Of a stretch of 8,874 bases of DNA, positions 1-6,377 are shown piece by piece. Location of the stretch: contig JALRBB010000214.1 of NCBI GenBank assembly GCA_023257915.1, forward strand, positions 1-8,874, read 5' to 3'. Below the pieces are notes generated by a model. The model was not told the origin of the DNA and made no database searches. It saw only the letters and a list, made by a program, of their open reading frames with translations. This DNA is from Quisquiliibacterium sp. Lineage in GTDB: Bacteria; Pseudomonadota; Gammaproteobacteria; Burkholderiales; Burkholderiaceae_E. Each line of letters opens with the position of its first letter. Position 1 is the first letter of the stretch. Position numbers and translations under genes: made by a program.

Positions 1-138
1 GGTTGCTGCAAAATCACGCTCGAGGTGCTCGAAGGCAACACCTCGGCGATCGCCGCCTACCTGAAATCCGGTTTCGAGCCTTACGAACTGGATCCGGCGA
101 TGGGGCGAGCCATGTTCTTCGAGCGCAAGTTCTATTGA
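1..138 (+). CDS. GNAT-family N-acetyltransferase, C-terminal fragment (5' end outside window)
   Basis: Frame 1 is open from the first base to a TGA at 136-138 and encodes the last 45 residues of a protein. The fragment reads ITLEVLEGN, then A-x3-Y-x2-SGF-x2-Y, then a short hydrophobic tail ending FFERKFY. This is the usual end of a GNAT fold: a beta strand (LEV), an Asn-containing turn, the helix carrying the conserved Tyr, the GF turn, and the last strand. Such enzymes move an acetyl group from acetyl-CoA to an amine. The acetyl-CoA pyrophosphate loop lies upstream of the window, so the substrate cannot be guessed. The gene lies 73 bp before yajQ on the same strand, so the two could share a transcript. 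A GNAT assignment is likely. A specific function is not supported. Confidence 0.8.
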   Translation, partial: GCCKITLEVLEGNTSAIAAYLKSGFEPYELDPAMGRAMFFERKFY

Positions 139-200
139 ATCGATCAAGCCGCAGACACAAGCTCGGCAAGACAGGTTCACAAAACCCATCCAGACAGGAA

Positions 201-205
201 AGGAG
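201..205 (+). promoter_or_regulatory. Ribosome binding site of yajQ
   Basis: AGGAG lies six bases before the ATG at 212. It is a strong Shine-Dalgarno match and fixes the yajQ start. Confidence 0.8.
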
Positions 206-211
206 CACGAA

Positions 212-697
212 ATGCCGTCATTCGACGTCGTCTGCGAGGCAGACATGGTCGAGGTTCGTAATGCGCTCGATCAGTCCAACAAGGAAATCAGCAACCGGTT
301 CGACTTCAAGGGCTCGGACGCGCGTATCGAGCACAAGGAGCATGAACTGACGCTTTATGCCGACGATGAATTCAAGCTCGGACAGGTACGCGACGTGATG
401 GTCGGCAAATTTGCCAAACGCAACGTCGATGTACGTTTCCTGGAATATGGCGACCCGCAAAAGATCGGCGGCGACAAGATGAAGCAGGTGGTGACCCTGC
501 GCCACGGTGTCTCAGGCGACCTGGGCAAGAAGATCGTTCGCCTGGTCAAGGACAGCAAGCTGAAAGTGCAGGCGAGTATCCAGGGCGACACCGTACGCGT
601 GACCGGCGCCAAGCGTGACGACCTGCAAAGCGCGATTGCGCTGTTGAAAAAGGATGTGACCGACGTGCCGCTGGGCTTCGAGAATTTCCGCGACTGA
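212..697 (+). CDS. yajQ: YajQ family nucleotide-binding protein (UPF0234)
   Basis: This 161-residue protein has the length usual for YajQ (about 160-163). It carries the family signature at both ends: MPSFDVV at the N-terminus, NRFDFKG at residues 28-34, and LGFENFRD at the C-terminus. Known structures in the family show two ferredoxin-like domains in one chain. Members bind nucleotides or tRNA in vitro, and Xanthomonas and Pseudomonas homologues have been reported as cyclic di-GMP effectors that work with a LysR-type regulator. Whether this copy binds cyclic di-GMP cannot be seen from sequence. It is cytosolic, with no signal peptide or membrane segment. The start is set by a strong AGGAG. 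The gene is followed by a GC-rich hairpin and then by folE2 in the opposite direction, so it is probably the last gene of its transcript. Confidence 0.95.
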   Translation: MPSFDVVCEADMVEVRNALDQSNKEISNRFDFKGSDARIEHKEHELTLYADDEFKLGQVRDVMVGKFAKRNVDVRFLEYGDPQKIGGDKMKQVVTLRHGVSGDLGKKIVRLVKDSKLKVQASIQGDTVRVTGAKRDDLQSAIALLKKDVTDVPLGFENFRD

Positions 698-709
698 GCG
701 CAGCAACGC

Positions 710-731
710 GACTGCCGGCAGGCCGGCAGTC
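710..731. terminator. GC-rich hairpin between convergent yajQ and folE2, possible bidirectional terminator
   Basis: GACTGCCGGC and GCCGGCAGTC are perfect inverted arms of ten bases separated by two. In RNA this would probably be an eight- or nine-pair stem with a small loop. It sits in the 49-bp gap between two tail-to-tail genes, the usual place for a shared terminator. There is no T-run on either side, so a canonical intrinsic terminator is not proved. A transcript barrier or 3' end-protecting hairpin is equally possible. Confidence 0.5.
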
Positions 732-746
732 GGACAAGCGCTGGCC

Positions 747-1568
747 TCAGGCCGGATGGTCGATACGCGCGTAGGCCGAGTGATTGTGGATCGACTCGAA
801 GTTTTCGGCCTGCACCGAAAAGGTCTCAATGCGCGAATCGGCCTTGAGCCGGCCGGCGACGTCACGCACCAGGTCTTCGACGAACTTCGGATTGTCGTAT
901 GCACGCTCGGTAACGTACTTCTCGTCGACCCGCTTGAGCAAACCGAAGACCTCGCAGGAAGCCTCTTCTTCGGCGACACGAATCAGTTGCTCAACCGGAA
1001 TCGGCTCATGCGAACGCACCGAAATCGTCACATGCGAACGCTGATTGTGCGCACCGTAGTCTGAGATCCCCTTGCTGCAGGGACACAGGCTCTTGACCGG
1101 CACGACAACCGACAAGGTCAACTCCTCGTCCTGAGCGCTGCCATCAACGCAGACCGAGACTTCATAGTCGAGCAAGCTCTCGACACCGGAGACCGGGGCC
1201 GCCTTGCGAATGAATAGCGTGAACGACAGTTCAAGGCGTCCGCTGCGGGCTTCGAGCCGCTCAAGCATCTCGCGATGCAGCGCGGCGAAAACATCGACGT
1301 CAAAGGCGGGACGATCCGGACGGATCGCGCGCTCGAGCAGTTCGATGAAGCGGGACATGTGGGTGCCCTTTTGCTCGGCCGGCAGCGCGACATACATGCC
1401 GAACATGCCAACCCCCGGCTGCTCGCTGCCATCGGCGGCACGCCAGCGCATCGGATAGCGCAGCCCTTTGACGCCGACCTGCTGGATCGGCTGCTGCCGA
1501 ACGTCGACGCTGCCCTGCACGTCGGGGATAGCGCGGTCGAGCAGCGAATTTGGGTCGCGGGTGTTCAT
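747..1568 (-). CDS. folE2: GTP cyclohydrolase FolE2 (type IB)
   Basis: The enzyme converts GTP to 7,8-dihydroneopterin triphosphate, the first step of tetrahydrofolate synthesis. The 273-residue length is normal for the family. Family features visible in order are IPDVQ near residue 14, VGVKGLRYP at 31-39, KGTHMSRF at 68-75, the metal and active-site block SLCPCSK-x-IS-x2-GAHNQRS at 160-178 (Cys162, Cys164, His174), and [10 protein letters not shown] at 258-267. FolE2 has the tunnelling (T-fold) architecture of FolE but little sequence identity to it. Known members tolerate metals other than zinc. The start is an ATG preceded by GGAG five bases upstream. The gene begins 39 bp after the dxs stop on the same strand with no hairpin between, so it is probably the last gene of the xseB-ispA-dxs-folE2 transcript. 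I saw no obvious Zur-like site directly upstream. Confidence 0.96.
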   Translation of the reverse strand: MNTRDPNSLLDRAIPDVQGSVDVRQQPIQQVGVKGLRYPMRWRAADGSEQPGVGMFGMYVALPAEQKGTHMSRFIELLERAIRPDRPAFDVDVFAALHREMLERLEARSGRLELSFTLFIRKAAPVSGVESLLDYEVSVCVDGSAQDEELTLSVVVPVKSLCPCSKGISDYGAHNQRSHVTISVRSHEPIPVEQLIRVAEEEASCEVFGLLKRVDEKYVTERAYDNPKFVEDLVRDVAGRLKADSRIETFSVQAENFESIHNHSAYARIDHPA

Positions 1569-1607
1569 CGAAACTCCGGGGACATGGCAGAACCCTAAAT
1601 TATGCCG

Positions 1608-3521
1608 CTAAGCGCCTTTGCGTGCTGAAACCAGTCGCGGAGAGCCTGCGACCTGCAACTCGCCGAATCGCTCACGCACCGAGGTTTCGATGCCTTGAGC
1701 GTCCAGACCCAACATCTTGAGCAACTGCGCCTGCTCGCCATGATCGATGAACCGATCGGGCAGACCCAGCTGCAGGACCGGCATGACGATGTCCAGTGCT
1801 GCGAGCGCCTCGCTGACTGCACTGCCGGCTCCGCCCATGACCGCATGCTCTTCGACGGTAACGAAGGCCACGTGCGTGCGCGCCAGCTGCGCGAGCAATT
1901 CGGTGTCGAGCGGTTTGACCCAGCGCATGTTCACGACAGTGGCATCCAGCGCGTCGCCTGCCTGCAGACAGGGCGCGAGCATCGTACCGAAGGACAGGAT
2001 CGCGATCCGTTTGCCAACACGGCGCACTTGCGCCTTGCCAAGCGGAATCTCGGTCAGATCCTTCGTGGCTTCGACCCCGACGCCCGCCCCACGCGGATAG
2101 CGCACCGCGCTTGGGCCCTCATGACGGAACGCGGTGTACAGCATCTGGCGGCACTCATTCTCGTCGGCGGGCGCGAGCACGACCATGTTCGGAATACAGC
2201 GCAGGAACGCGTAATCATAGGCACCCGCGTGAGTCGCACCATCGGCTCCGACCAGGCCGGCGCGATCCAGCGCGAACATCACCGGCAGGTTTTGCAGCGC
2301 GACGTCATGAACCAGCTGATCGTAGCCACGTTGCAGGAAGGTGGAATAAATTGCCACGACCGGCTTCATTCCCTCGCAGGCGAGTCCAGCCGCAAAGGTG
2401 ACCGCGTGCTGCTCGGCGATGCCGACGTCGAAGTAACGGCGTGGAAAACGTCGCTCGAACTCGACCAGTCCGGAGCCTTCGCGCATCGCAGGCGTGACCG
2501 CGACCAGGCGCTCATCCAGGGCCGCCATGTCGCAGACCCAGTCCGAGAAAACCTTGGTGTAGGTGGGTTTGGCCGGCGTGGTCGGTGGCTTGATTCCTTG
2601 CTGCGGATCGAAGCGGCCCGGACCGTGGTACAGCACCGGGTCAGCCTCCGCGAGCTTGTAGCCCTGGCCTTTTTTGGTGACCACGTGCAGGAACTGCGGA
2701 CCGCGCAGCTCGCGCATGTTTTGCAGCGTGGGGATCAGCGAATCCAGGTCATGGCCATCGATCGGGCCGACATAGTTGAACCCGAACTCCTCAAACATCG
2801 TCGCCGGCACGACCAGACCCTTGGCGTGCTCCTCGATGCGCCGCGCCAGCTCGAACATCGGAGGGACCTTGGAGAGCACTGCCCGACCCATGTCGCGCGC
2901 CCGGGTGTAGAACCGCCCGGACATCAGTCGCGCCAGATAGCGGTTCAAGGCGCCGACCGGCGGGGAGATCGACATGTCGTTATCGTTCAGGATCACCAGC
3001 AGGTCGATGTCCGGCGTGACGCCCGCGTTGTTCATCGCCTCAAAGGCCATGCCGGCGGACATCGCACCGTCACCGATCACCGCCACATGACGGCGGCGAC
3101 CTTCACCCTGGTTGTCGGCACGATTGCGCGATGCGACCGCCATGCCCAGCGCCGCCGAGATCGAGGTCGACGAGTGCGCGGTACCGAATGCGTCGTACTC
3201 CGACTCGGAGCGACGCGGAAACCCGGACAGCCCGCCGAACTGGCGCAGGCTTTCCATGCGATCGCGCCGTCCGGTCAGAATCTTGTGCGGATAACTCTGA
3301 TGTCCGACATCCCAGATGATGCGGTCGCGTGGCGTGTCGAACACGTAATGCAAGGCGATCGACAATTCGACGGTCCCGAGGTTCGACGACAGATGACCGC
3401 CGGTTCTAGACACCGAATCGAGCACGAATTCTCGCAGCTCGACCGCCAGGGTATCGAGCTGTTCGCGATCGAGCGCCCTGAGCGCGGAAGGATCATCGAT
3501 CTTGGCAAGCAGTCCGGACAT
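1608..3521 (-). CDS. dxs: 1-deoxy-D-xylulose-5-phosphate synthase
   Basis: This thiamine-diphosphate enzyme joins pyruvate and glyceraldehyde 3-phosphate, with loss of CO2, to give 1-deoxy-D-xylulose 5-phosphate, the first step of the MEP pathway. From the chosen ATG it has 637 residues, close to the 620 of E. coli Dxs. Catalytic His43 sits in GGHLSSNLG. The thiamine/Mg motif is GDGAMSAG (150-157) followed by NDND at 179-182. The transketolase-type central domain has Glu370 in [13 protein letters not shown]. Asp427 and His431 follow in GADGATHAG, and the C-terminal domain ends with [10 protein letters not shown]. The frame stays open 73 codons further upstream into ispA, but that extension is basic and low in complexity and has no family counterpart. 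[11 protein letters not shown] matches the usual N-terminus. The Shine-Dalgarno sequence is weak. The start lies 76 bp after the ispA stop, so the gene is probably in the same operon. Confidence 0.97.
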   Translation of the reverse strand: MSGLLAKIDDPSALRALDREQLDTLAVELREFVLDSVSRTGGHLSSNLGTVELSIALHYVFDTPRDRIIWDVGHQSYPHKILTGRRDRMESLRQFGGLSGFPRRSESEYDAFGTAHSSTSISAALGMAVASRNRADNQGEGRRRHVAVIGDGAMSAGMAFEAMNNAGVTPDIDLLVILNDNDMSISPPVGALNRYLARLMSGRFYTRARDMGRAVLSKVPPMFELARRIEEHAKGLVVPATMFEEFGFNYVGPIDGHDLDSLIPTLQNMRELRGPQFLHVVTKKGQGYKLAEADPVLYHGPGRFDPQQGIKPPTTPAKPTYTKVFSDWVCDMAALDERLVAVTPAMREGSGLVEFERRFPRRYFDVGIAEQHAVTFAAGLACEGMKPVVAIYSTFLQRGYDQLVHDVALQNLPVMFALDRAGLVGADGATHAGAYDYAFLRCIPNMVVLAPADENECRQMLYTAFRHEGPSAVRYPRGAGVGVEATKDLTEIPLGKAQVRRVGKRIAILSFGTMLAPCLQAGDALDATVVNMRWVKPLDTELLAQLARTHVAFVTVEEHAVMGGAGSAVSEALAALDIVMPVLQLGLPDRFIDHGEQAQLLKMLGLDAQGIETSVRERFGELQVAGSPRLVSARKGA

Positions 3522-3597
3522 CTCTAACCCCAGGCCCACGCCAATGGCGCAGGCAGACATTGTTTGGTGTGACCTTGCAGCGGTGGCATCGCCGTTC

Positions 3598-4518
3598 TCA
3601 GGACTTGCGCTCGACGATGAGCCGCGCGATCTGGTGCAGTCGTTGCGCCCCGGCGCCAAGCGTGTCGCAGGCTGCGTAGGCGTCATCGCGAAGACCGCGC
3701 GCAAGATCGCGCGAGGCCTCAAGCCCGATGACCGACACATAGGTGGGTTTGTCGTTCAACGCATCCTTGCCGGCAGATTTTCCGAGGGTTCCGGCGTCGC
3801 CTTCGACATCGAGTATGTCGTCGACCACCTGAAAAGCCAATCCGATCGCAGCCGCATAACGCTCGAGAGCCGCCTGGCGTGCCGCATCAAGCGGATCGCC
3901 GCACCAGGCTCCGAGCCGTACGCTCGCGGTCAGCATTGCGCCAGTCTTGCGCCGATGCATGTCCTCCAGGCTTTCCCTGTCGAGCTGCAGGCCGACCGAG
4001 GCCAGATCGATCGCCTGGCCACCGGCCATGCCGGTCGAACCTGCCGCCCGCGCCAGCTCTGCACACATCCGGACCGTGGATGCCGCTGACGCCCCCTGCG
4101 CACCCGCGCCACAAAGTGACTCGAACGCGAGCGCCTGCAGCGCGTCGCCGACCAACATCGCAAGGGCCTCACCATAGGCGATGTGCACCGTGGGCTTGCC
4201 GCGACGCAGTGCGTCGTCATCCATGCATGGCATATCGTCATGGACCAGCGAATACGCGTGAATCAGTTCAACCGCACAGGCGGCGCTGTCGAGCGCGGCC
4301 ACCGGAGCCTTGCACAGCTGCCCCGCCGCATGAACCAGCAAAGGGCGCACCCGTTTGCCCGCCCCAAGCACCGCGTAGCGCATCGCCTGATGCAGACGTT
4401 GCGGCGCGAGTTCCTCGTCCGGCAGCGTGCGCGCCAGCGCGATCTCGACACGCGCAGCGACCGCTGCGCTCCAGTCGGCAAATGCGACCTCGTCGGAGCA
4501 AGCGGGCAAGGCGCTCAC
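3598..4518 (-). CDS. ispA: Farnesyl diphosphate synthase (short-chain trans-prenyltransferase)
   Basis: The enzyme condenses dimethylallyl diphosphate with two isopentenyl diphosphates to give farnesyl diphosphate, the precursor of the undecaprenyl and ubiquinone side chains. At 306 residues it is close to E. coli IspA (299). The isopentenyl-diphosphate pocket GAGKRVRP is at 52-59. The first Asp-rich motif DDMPCMDDD is at 94-102, with the two extra residues between the Asp groups that are typical of bacterial FPP synthases. RRGKPT follows at 105-110, MAGGQAIDL at 164-172, KTGAM at 191-195 and the second Asp-rich motif DDILD at 233-237. The start codon is GTG and overlaps the TGA of xseB by four bases (GTGA), which implies translational coupling. 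The stop is 76 bp before dxs. Geranylgeranyl or octaprenyl synthases are unlikely given the first motif and the length. Confidence 0.95.
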   Translation of the reverse strand: MSALPACSDEVAFADWSAAVAARVEIALARTLPDEELAPQRLHQAMRYAVLGAGKRVRPLLVHAAGQLCKAPVAALDSAACAVELIHAYSLVHDDMPCMDDDALRRGKPTVHIAYGEALAMLVGDALQALAFESLCGAGAQGASAASTVRMCAELARAAGSTGMAGGQAIDLASVGLQLDRESLEDMHRRKTGAMLTASVRLGAWCGDPLDAARQAALERYAAAIGLAFQVVDDILDVEGDAGTLGKSAGKDALNDKPTYVSVIGLEASRDLARGLRDDAYAACDTLGAGAQRLHQIARLIVERKS

Positions 4519-4814
4519 GAGGCCTGCTCTCCCTGCGCGGAATCCGGCTCGAACGGCTTTAGCAACTCGCCCTCGAGCACCCTGACCTGCTGCTGGGCAA
4601 AGGCGAGCGACTGACGGCAGTAAGTAACCAGCTGCGCCCCACGACGATAAGCGGTCATCGATTCTTCAAGGGACAGGGAACCTGCCTCCATCTGCTCGAC
4701 CAGCGTCTCGAGTTCAGCGATCGCCTGCTCGAAGGAGTCCACACCGGCAGGTCGCGCAGCGTCATTGTTTGCGGCCGGATCCGCCGAAGAAGAGGGGGAA
4801 GCTTTCTTTGTCAT
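4515..4814 (-). CDS. xseB: Exodeoxyribonuclease VII small subunit
   Basis: XseB joins XseA to form exonuclease VII, which degrades single-stranded DNA in both directions. From the ATG at 4814 the protein has 99 residues. The first 25 are a polar, Ser/Ala-rich tail. The family core then runs from SFEQAIAELE through LVEQMEAGSLSLEESM, AYRRGAQLV and QQQVRVL. This helical hairpin is the usual XseB fold. Some members are about 80 residues long, so the N-terminal tail is a modest extension. The frame stays open 32 codons further upstream. I chose the internal ATG (MTKKAS) because it resembles relatives and keeps the leader short, but no good Shine-Dalgarno sequence precedes it. It is the first gene of the operon and its TGA overlaps the ispA GTG. 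xseA is not in the window. Confidence 0.93.
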   Translation of the reverse strand: MTKKASPSSSADPAANNDAARPAGVDSFEQAIAELETLVEQMEAGSLSLEESMTAYRRGAQLVTYCRQSLAFAQQQVRVLEGELLKPFEPDSAQGEQAS

Positions 4815-4927
4815 CGGGTTTTGCCGGCCGGGCCAATCCAGGAAAAGTCGCGCAATTGCGTCGCAAGGTCTTGATTTTAATTCCGAAACCGCCAGATACC
4901 AGAAAGGCAACAGACCGGCGCCTGGGT

Positions 4928-4956
4928 ATGCTGAAGACGGCGCAGTAGGGTATCAT
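4928..4956 (+). promoter_or_regulatory. Possible sigma70 promoter of the 6S RNA-like gene
   Basis: TATCAT at 4951-4956 is a fair -10 box and lies five to eight bases before the predicted 5' end of the RNA. The -35 region near 4928-4933 is a poor match to TTGACA, so the promoter rests mainly on its position. Divergent transcription of xseB must begin in the same 150 bp, but no clear minus-strand promoter could be picked out. Confidence 0.35.
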
Positions 4957-4960
4957 CCCG

Positions 4961-5094
4961 GTCCCTGTTCGCGGGGGCTGACGATTGGCGGATCAGACGT
5001 CAATCACAGGCGCAGGCGCGAGGTGATTTCGGCAGCACGTCCCTGGAAACCTGAGGGTTCGGGCGTGTTCGAGGTCATAGCCTGCGAGGGGGCT
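4961..5094 (+). ncRNA. ssrS: Probable 6S RNA (regulator of sigma70 RNA polymerase)
   Basis: 6S RNA binds the sigma70 holoenzyme by imitating an open promoter. The stretch folds as such an RNA. The closing stem pairs CGC 4970-4972 with GCG 5084-5086, GGCT 4976-4979 with AGCC 5079-5082, and GAC 4980-4982 with GTC 5074-5076. Outside it, CCC at 4963-4965 faces the G-run at 5088-5092. The large central bubble has a 13-base 5' strand (4983-4995). Its 3' strand carries a small hairpin: GAA 5046-5048 with TTC 5058-5060, and CC 5050-5051 with GG 5055-5056. The apical stem pairs GACGT 4996-5000 with ACGTC 5037-5041 and AATCAC 5002-5007 with GTGATT 5023-5028. TGTTCGC at the 5' side and AGCCTGCG at the 3' side match E. 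coli 6S RNA as I remember it, and so does the bubble hairpin. At about 134 bases it is shorter than the 184 of E. coli. No ORF here looks real. Exact ends are uncertain. Confidence 0.72.
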
Positions 5095-5125
5095 GGTTGG
5101 GCCTGGCGCCCACCAGTCGATTTTA
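5093..5125 (+). terminator. Intrinsic terminator after the 6S RNA-like gene
   Basis: CTGGT-T-GGGC (5093-5102) pairs with GCCCACCAG (5108-5116). This gives a nine-pair stem with one bulged T and a five-base loop, followed by TCGATTTTA. The T-run starts a few bases late, so termination may be partial and read-through into the Rieske gene is possible. Confidence 0.6.
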
Positions 5126-5128
5126 TGG

Positions 5129-5153
5129 TGTCGGCACCGGCAGGTGCCAGACA
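5129..5153. repeat. Strong hairpin in the leader of the Rieske gene
   Basis: TGTC-GGCACC pairs with GGTGCC-a-GACA around a GGCA loop. This makes ten base pairs with one bulged A. It starts just after the T-run of the preceding terminator and has no T-run of its own. It could be a backup terminator, a processing site or an mRNA leader element; nothing in the sequence decides between these. Confidence 0.55.
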
Positions 5154-5163
5154 ACTTCATCTG

Positions 5164-5190
5164 GCTCGCGCCAAAGACACATGCGCGAGC
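5164..5190. repeat. Eight-base inverted repeat in the leader of the Rieske gene
   Basis: GCTCGCGC (5164-5171) and GCGCGAGC (5183-5190) are perfect inverted arms separated by 11 bases. The centre-to-centre distance of 19 bases could suit a dimeric DNA-binding protein, or the arms could form an RNA hairpin 65 bases before the start codon. No known operator is recognised. Confidence 0.45.
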
Positions 5191-5242
5191 GAACTGAAGC
5201 TTGGTTCGGATTGCCACCTGGCGCTTTTCGGCTTGCTGCAGC

Positions 5243-5248
5243 GGGAGG
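5243..5248 (+). promoter_or_regulatory. Ribosome binding site deciding the Rieske gene start
   Basis: GGGAGG lies six bases before the ATG at 5255. An in-frame TTG 18 codons upstream would extend the protein, but this site makes the ATG the clear choice. Confidence 0.8.
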
Positions 5249-5254
5249 TTAAGG

Positions 5255-6361
5255 ATGTCGGATCTGGGTCGGCGAGAATTTCTGGCGCGCTCCCGCGCAC
5301 AGCTTCCCGTCACTTCCTATTTCGATGAGCAGATGCTCGCGCGCGAACTGGACGTGCTGTTTCGCCACGGTCCGGGCTACGTCGGGCATGAGGCCATGGT
5401 GCCGGAGACCGGCGACTACTTTGCCTTGCCGTCCGAACGTGAAGGCAGGGTGCTGGTTCGTTCCGCGCAGGGCGTGGAACTGCTCTCAAACGTCTGCCGG
5501 CATCGTCAGGCGATCATGCTCAATGGCCGTGGCAACACGTCGAACATCGTCTGCCCGCTGCACCGCTGGACCTACGATCTTCAAGGCACCTTGCTGGGCG
5601 CACCGCATTTCGAGCAGCAACCTTGCCTGAATCTAGGCCGGACGCCGGTCCAAAACTGGCGCGGCATGCTGTTCGACGGAAAGCGCGACGTCGCGCGTGA
5701 TCTGGCCAAGGTGGGCCTGGACAAGATCCTGAACTTCGACGGGTACCTGCTCGACCACGTCGAAGTGCACGAATGCGAGTACAACTGGAAGACCTTCATC
5801 GAGGTCTACCTGGAGGACTATCACGTCGCGCCATTCCACCCGGGGCTGGGGCACTTCGTGTCGTGCGACGACCTGAGCTGGACCTTCGATGACTGGTTTT
5901 CGGTCCAAACGGTTGGAATCCAGAATTCGCTCAAGCGGCCGGGCTCCCCGGTCTACAAGCACTGGCATGAGCAGGTTCTGCGTCTGTACGACGGCGAATT
6001 GCCGGAATTCGGCGCGATCTGGCTGACCTACTACCCGAACGTGATGGTCGAGTGGTATCCCCATGTGCTGGTGATCTCGACCCTGATTCCACGAGGCGTG
6101 CAAAAGACGACCAACATCGTCGAGTTCTACTACCCCGAAGAGATCGCGCTATTTGAGCGGGAATTCGTCGAGGCCGAACGCGCCGCGTATATGGAAACCT
6201 GCGTCGAGGACGACGAAATCGCGCTGCGCATGGATGCAGGCCGGCGTGCGCTGATGGAGCGCGGGACCAGCGAGGTCGGCCCTTACCAAAGCCCGATGGA
6301 AGATGGCATGCAGCATTTTCACGAGTTCCTGCGCCGGGAACTCGATTTGAATTCAGACTGA
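5255..6361 (+). CDS. Rieske [2Fe-2S] non-heme iron oxygenase, alpha-subunit-like
   Basis: The protein has 368 residues. An N-terminal Rieske domain carries C-x-H at 81-83 and C-x2-H at 100-103 (Cys81, His83, Cys100, His103), the ligands of a [2Fe-2S] cluster. The C-terminal catalytic domain starts near NWKTFIE (177-183). It has D-Y-H-V-x3-H at 188-195: His190 and His195 are probable iron ligands, and Asp188 is the residue that usually links the two metal centres across subunits. The acidic third ligand is probably in VEDDE (317-321). Enzymes of this type hydroxylate, dihydroxylate or demethylate aromatic, quaternary-amine or other substrates, using electrons from a reductase. No reductase, ferredoxin or beta subunit gene is in the window, so substrate and partner are unknown. 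Length and layout fit the single-alpha-subunit types. It lies downstream of the 6S RNA-like gene and 16 bp before the sulfurtransferase gene, probably cotranscribed with the latter. Confidence 0.92.
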   Translation: MSDLGRREFLARSRAQLPVTSYFDEQMLARELDVLFRHGPGYVGHEAMVPETGDYFALPSEREGRVLVRSAQGVELLSNVCRHRQAIMLNGRGNTSNIVCPLHRWTYDLQGTLLGAPHFEQQPCLNLGRTPVQNWRGMLFDGKRDVARDLAKVGLDKILNFDGYLLDHVEVHECEYNWKTFIEVYLEDYHVAPFHPGLGHFVSCDDLSWTFDDWFSVQTVGIQNSLKRPGSPVYKHWHEQVLRLYDGELPEFGAIWLTYYPNVMVEWYPHVLVISTLIPRGVQKTTNIVEFYYPEEIALFEREFVEAERAAYMETCVEDDEIALRMDAGRRALMERGTSEVGPYQSPMEDGMQHFHEFLRRELDLNSD

Positions 6362-6377
6362 CCGGACGACAAGCGCG

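Noticed and set aside
1695..3527. 610-codon open frame on the plus strand opposite dxs
   Set aside because: It is antisense to a fully convincing Dxs and rich in Arg, His, Gln and Asp in the way that reverse frames of GC-rich genes are. It has no recognisable domain. Codon-bias shadow.
3522..3740. In-frame N-terminal extension of Dxs to 710 residues
   Set aside because: The extra 73 residues overlap the ispA 3' end and have no family counterpart. [11 protein letters not shown] at 3521 fits the normal N-terminus.
3879..4614. Plus-strand frames of 227 and 143 codons over ispA and xseB
   Set aside because: They are Arg/Pro-rich shadow frames opposite well-supported genes.
4815..4910. 32-codon upstream extension of XseB
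   Set aside because: It would make the protein 131 residues, far longer than the family, and its content resembles translated leader. The ATG at 4814 is preferred although its ribosome binding site is poor.
4961..5094. Signal recognition particle RNA as an alternative identity for the structured RNA
   Set aside because: The conserved apical GGAAG / AGCA internal-loop motif of 4.5S RNA is absent, and the large central bubble fits 6S RNA better.
5201..5254. TTG start adding 18 residues to the Rieske protein
   Set aside because: A strong GGGAGG sits six bases before the ATG at 5255, and the extra residues look like translated leader.
4765..5328. 187-codon plus-strand frame across the divergent gap
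   Set aside because: It starts inside xseB on the opposite strand, runs through the 6S-like RNA and ends inside the Rieske gene in another frame. It shows no protein family features.
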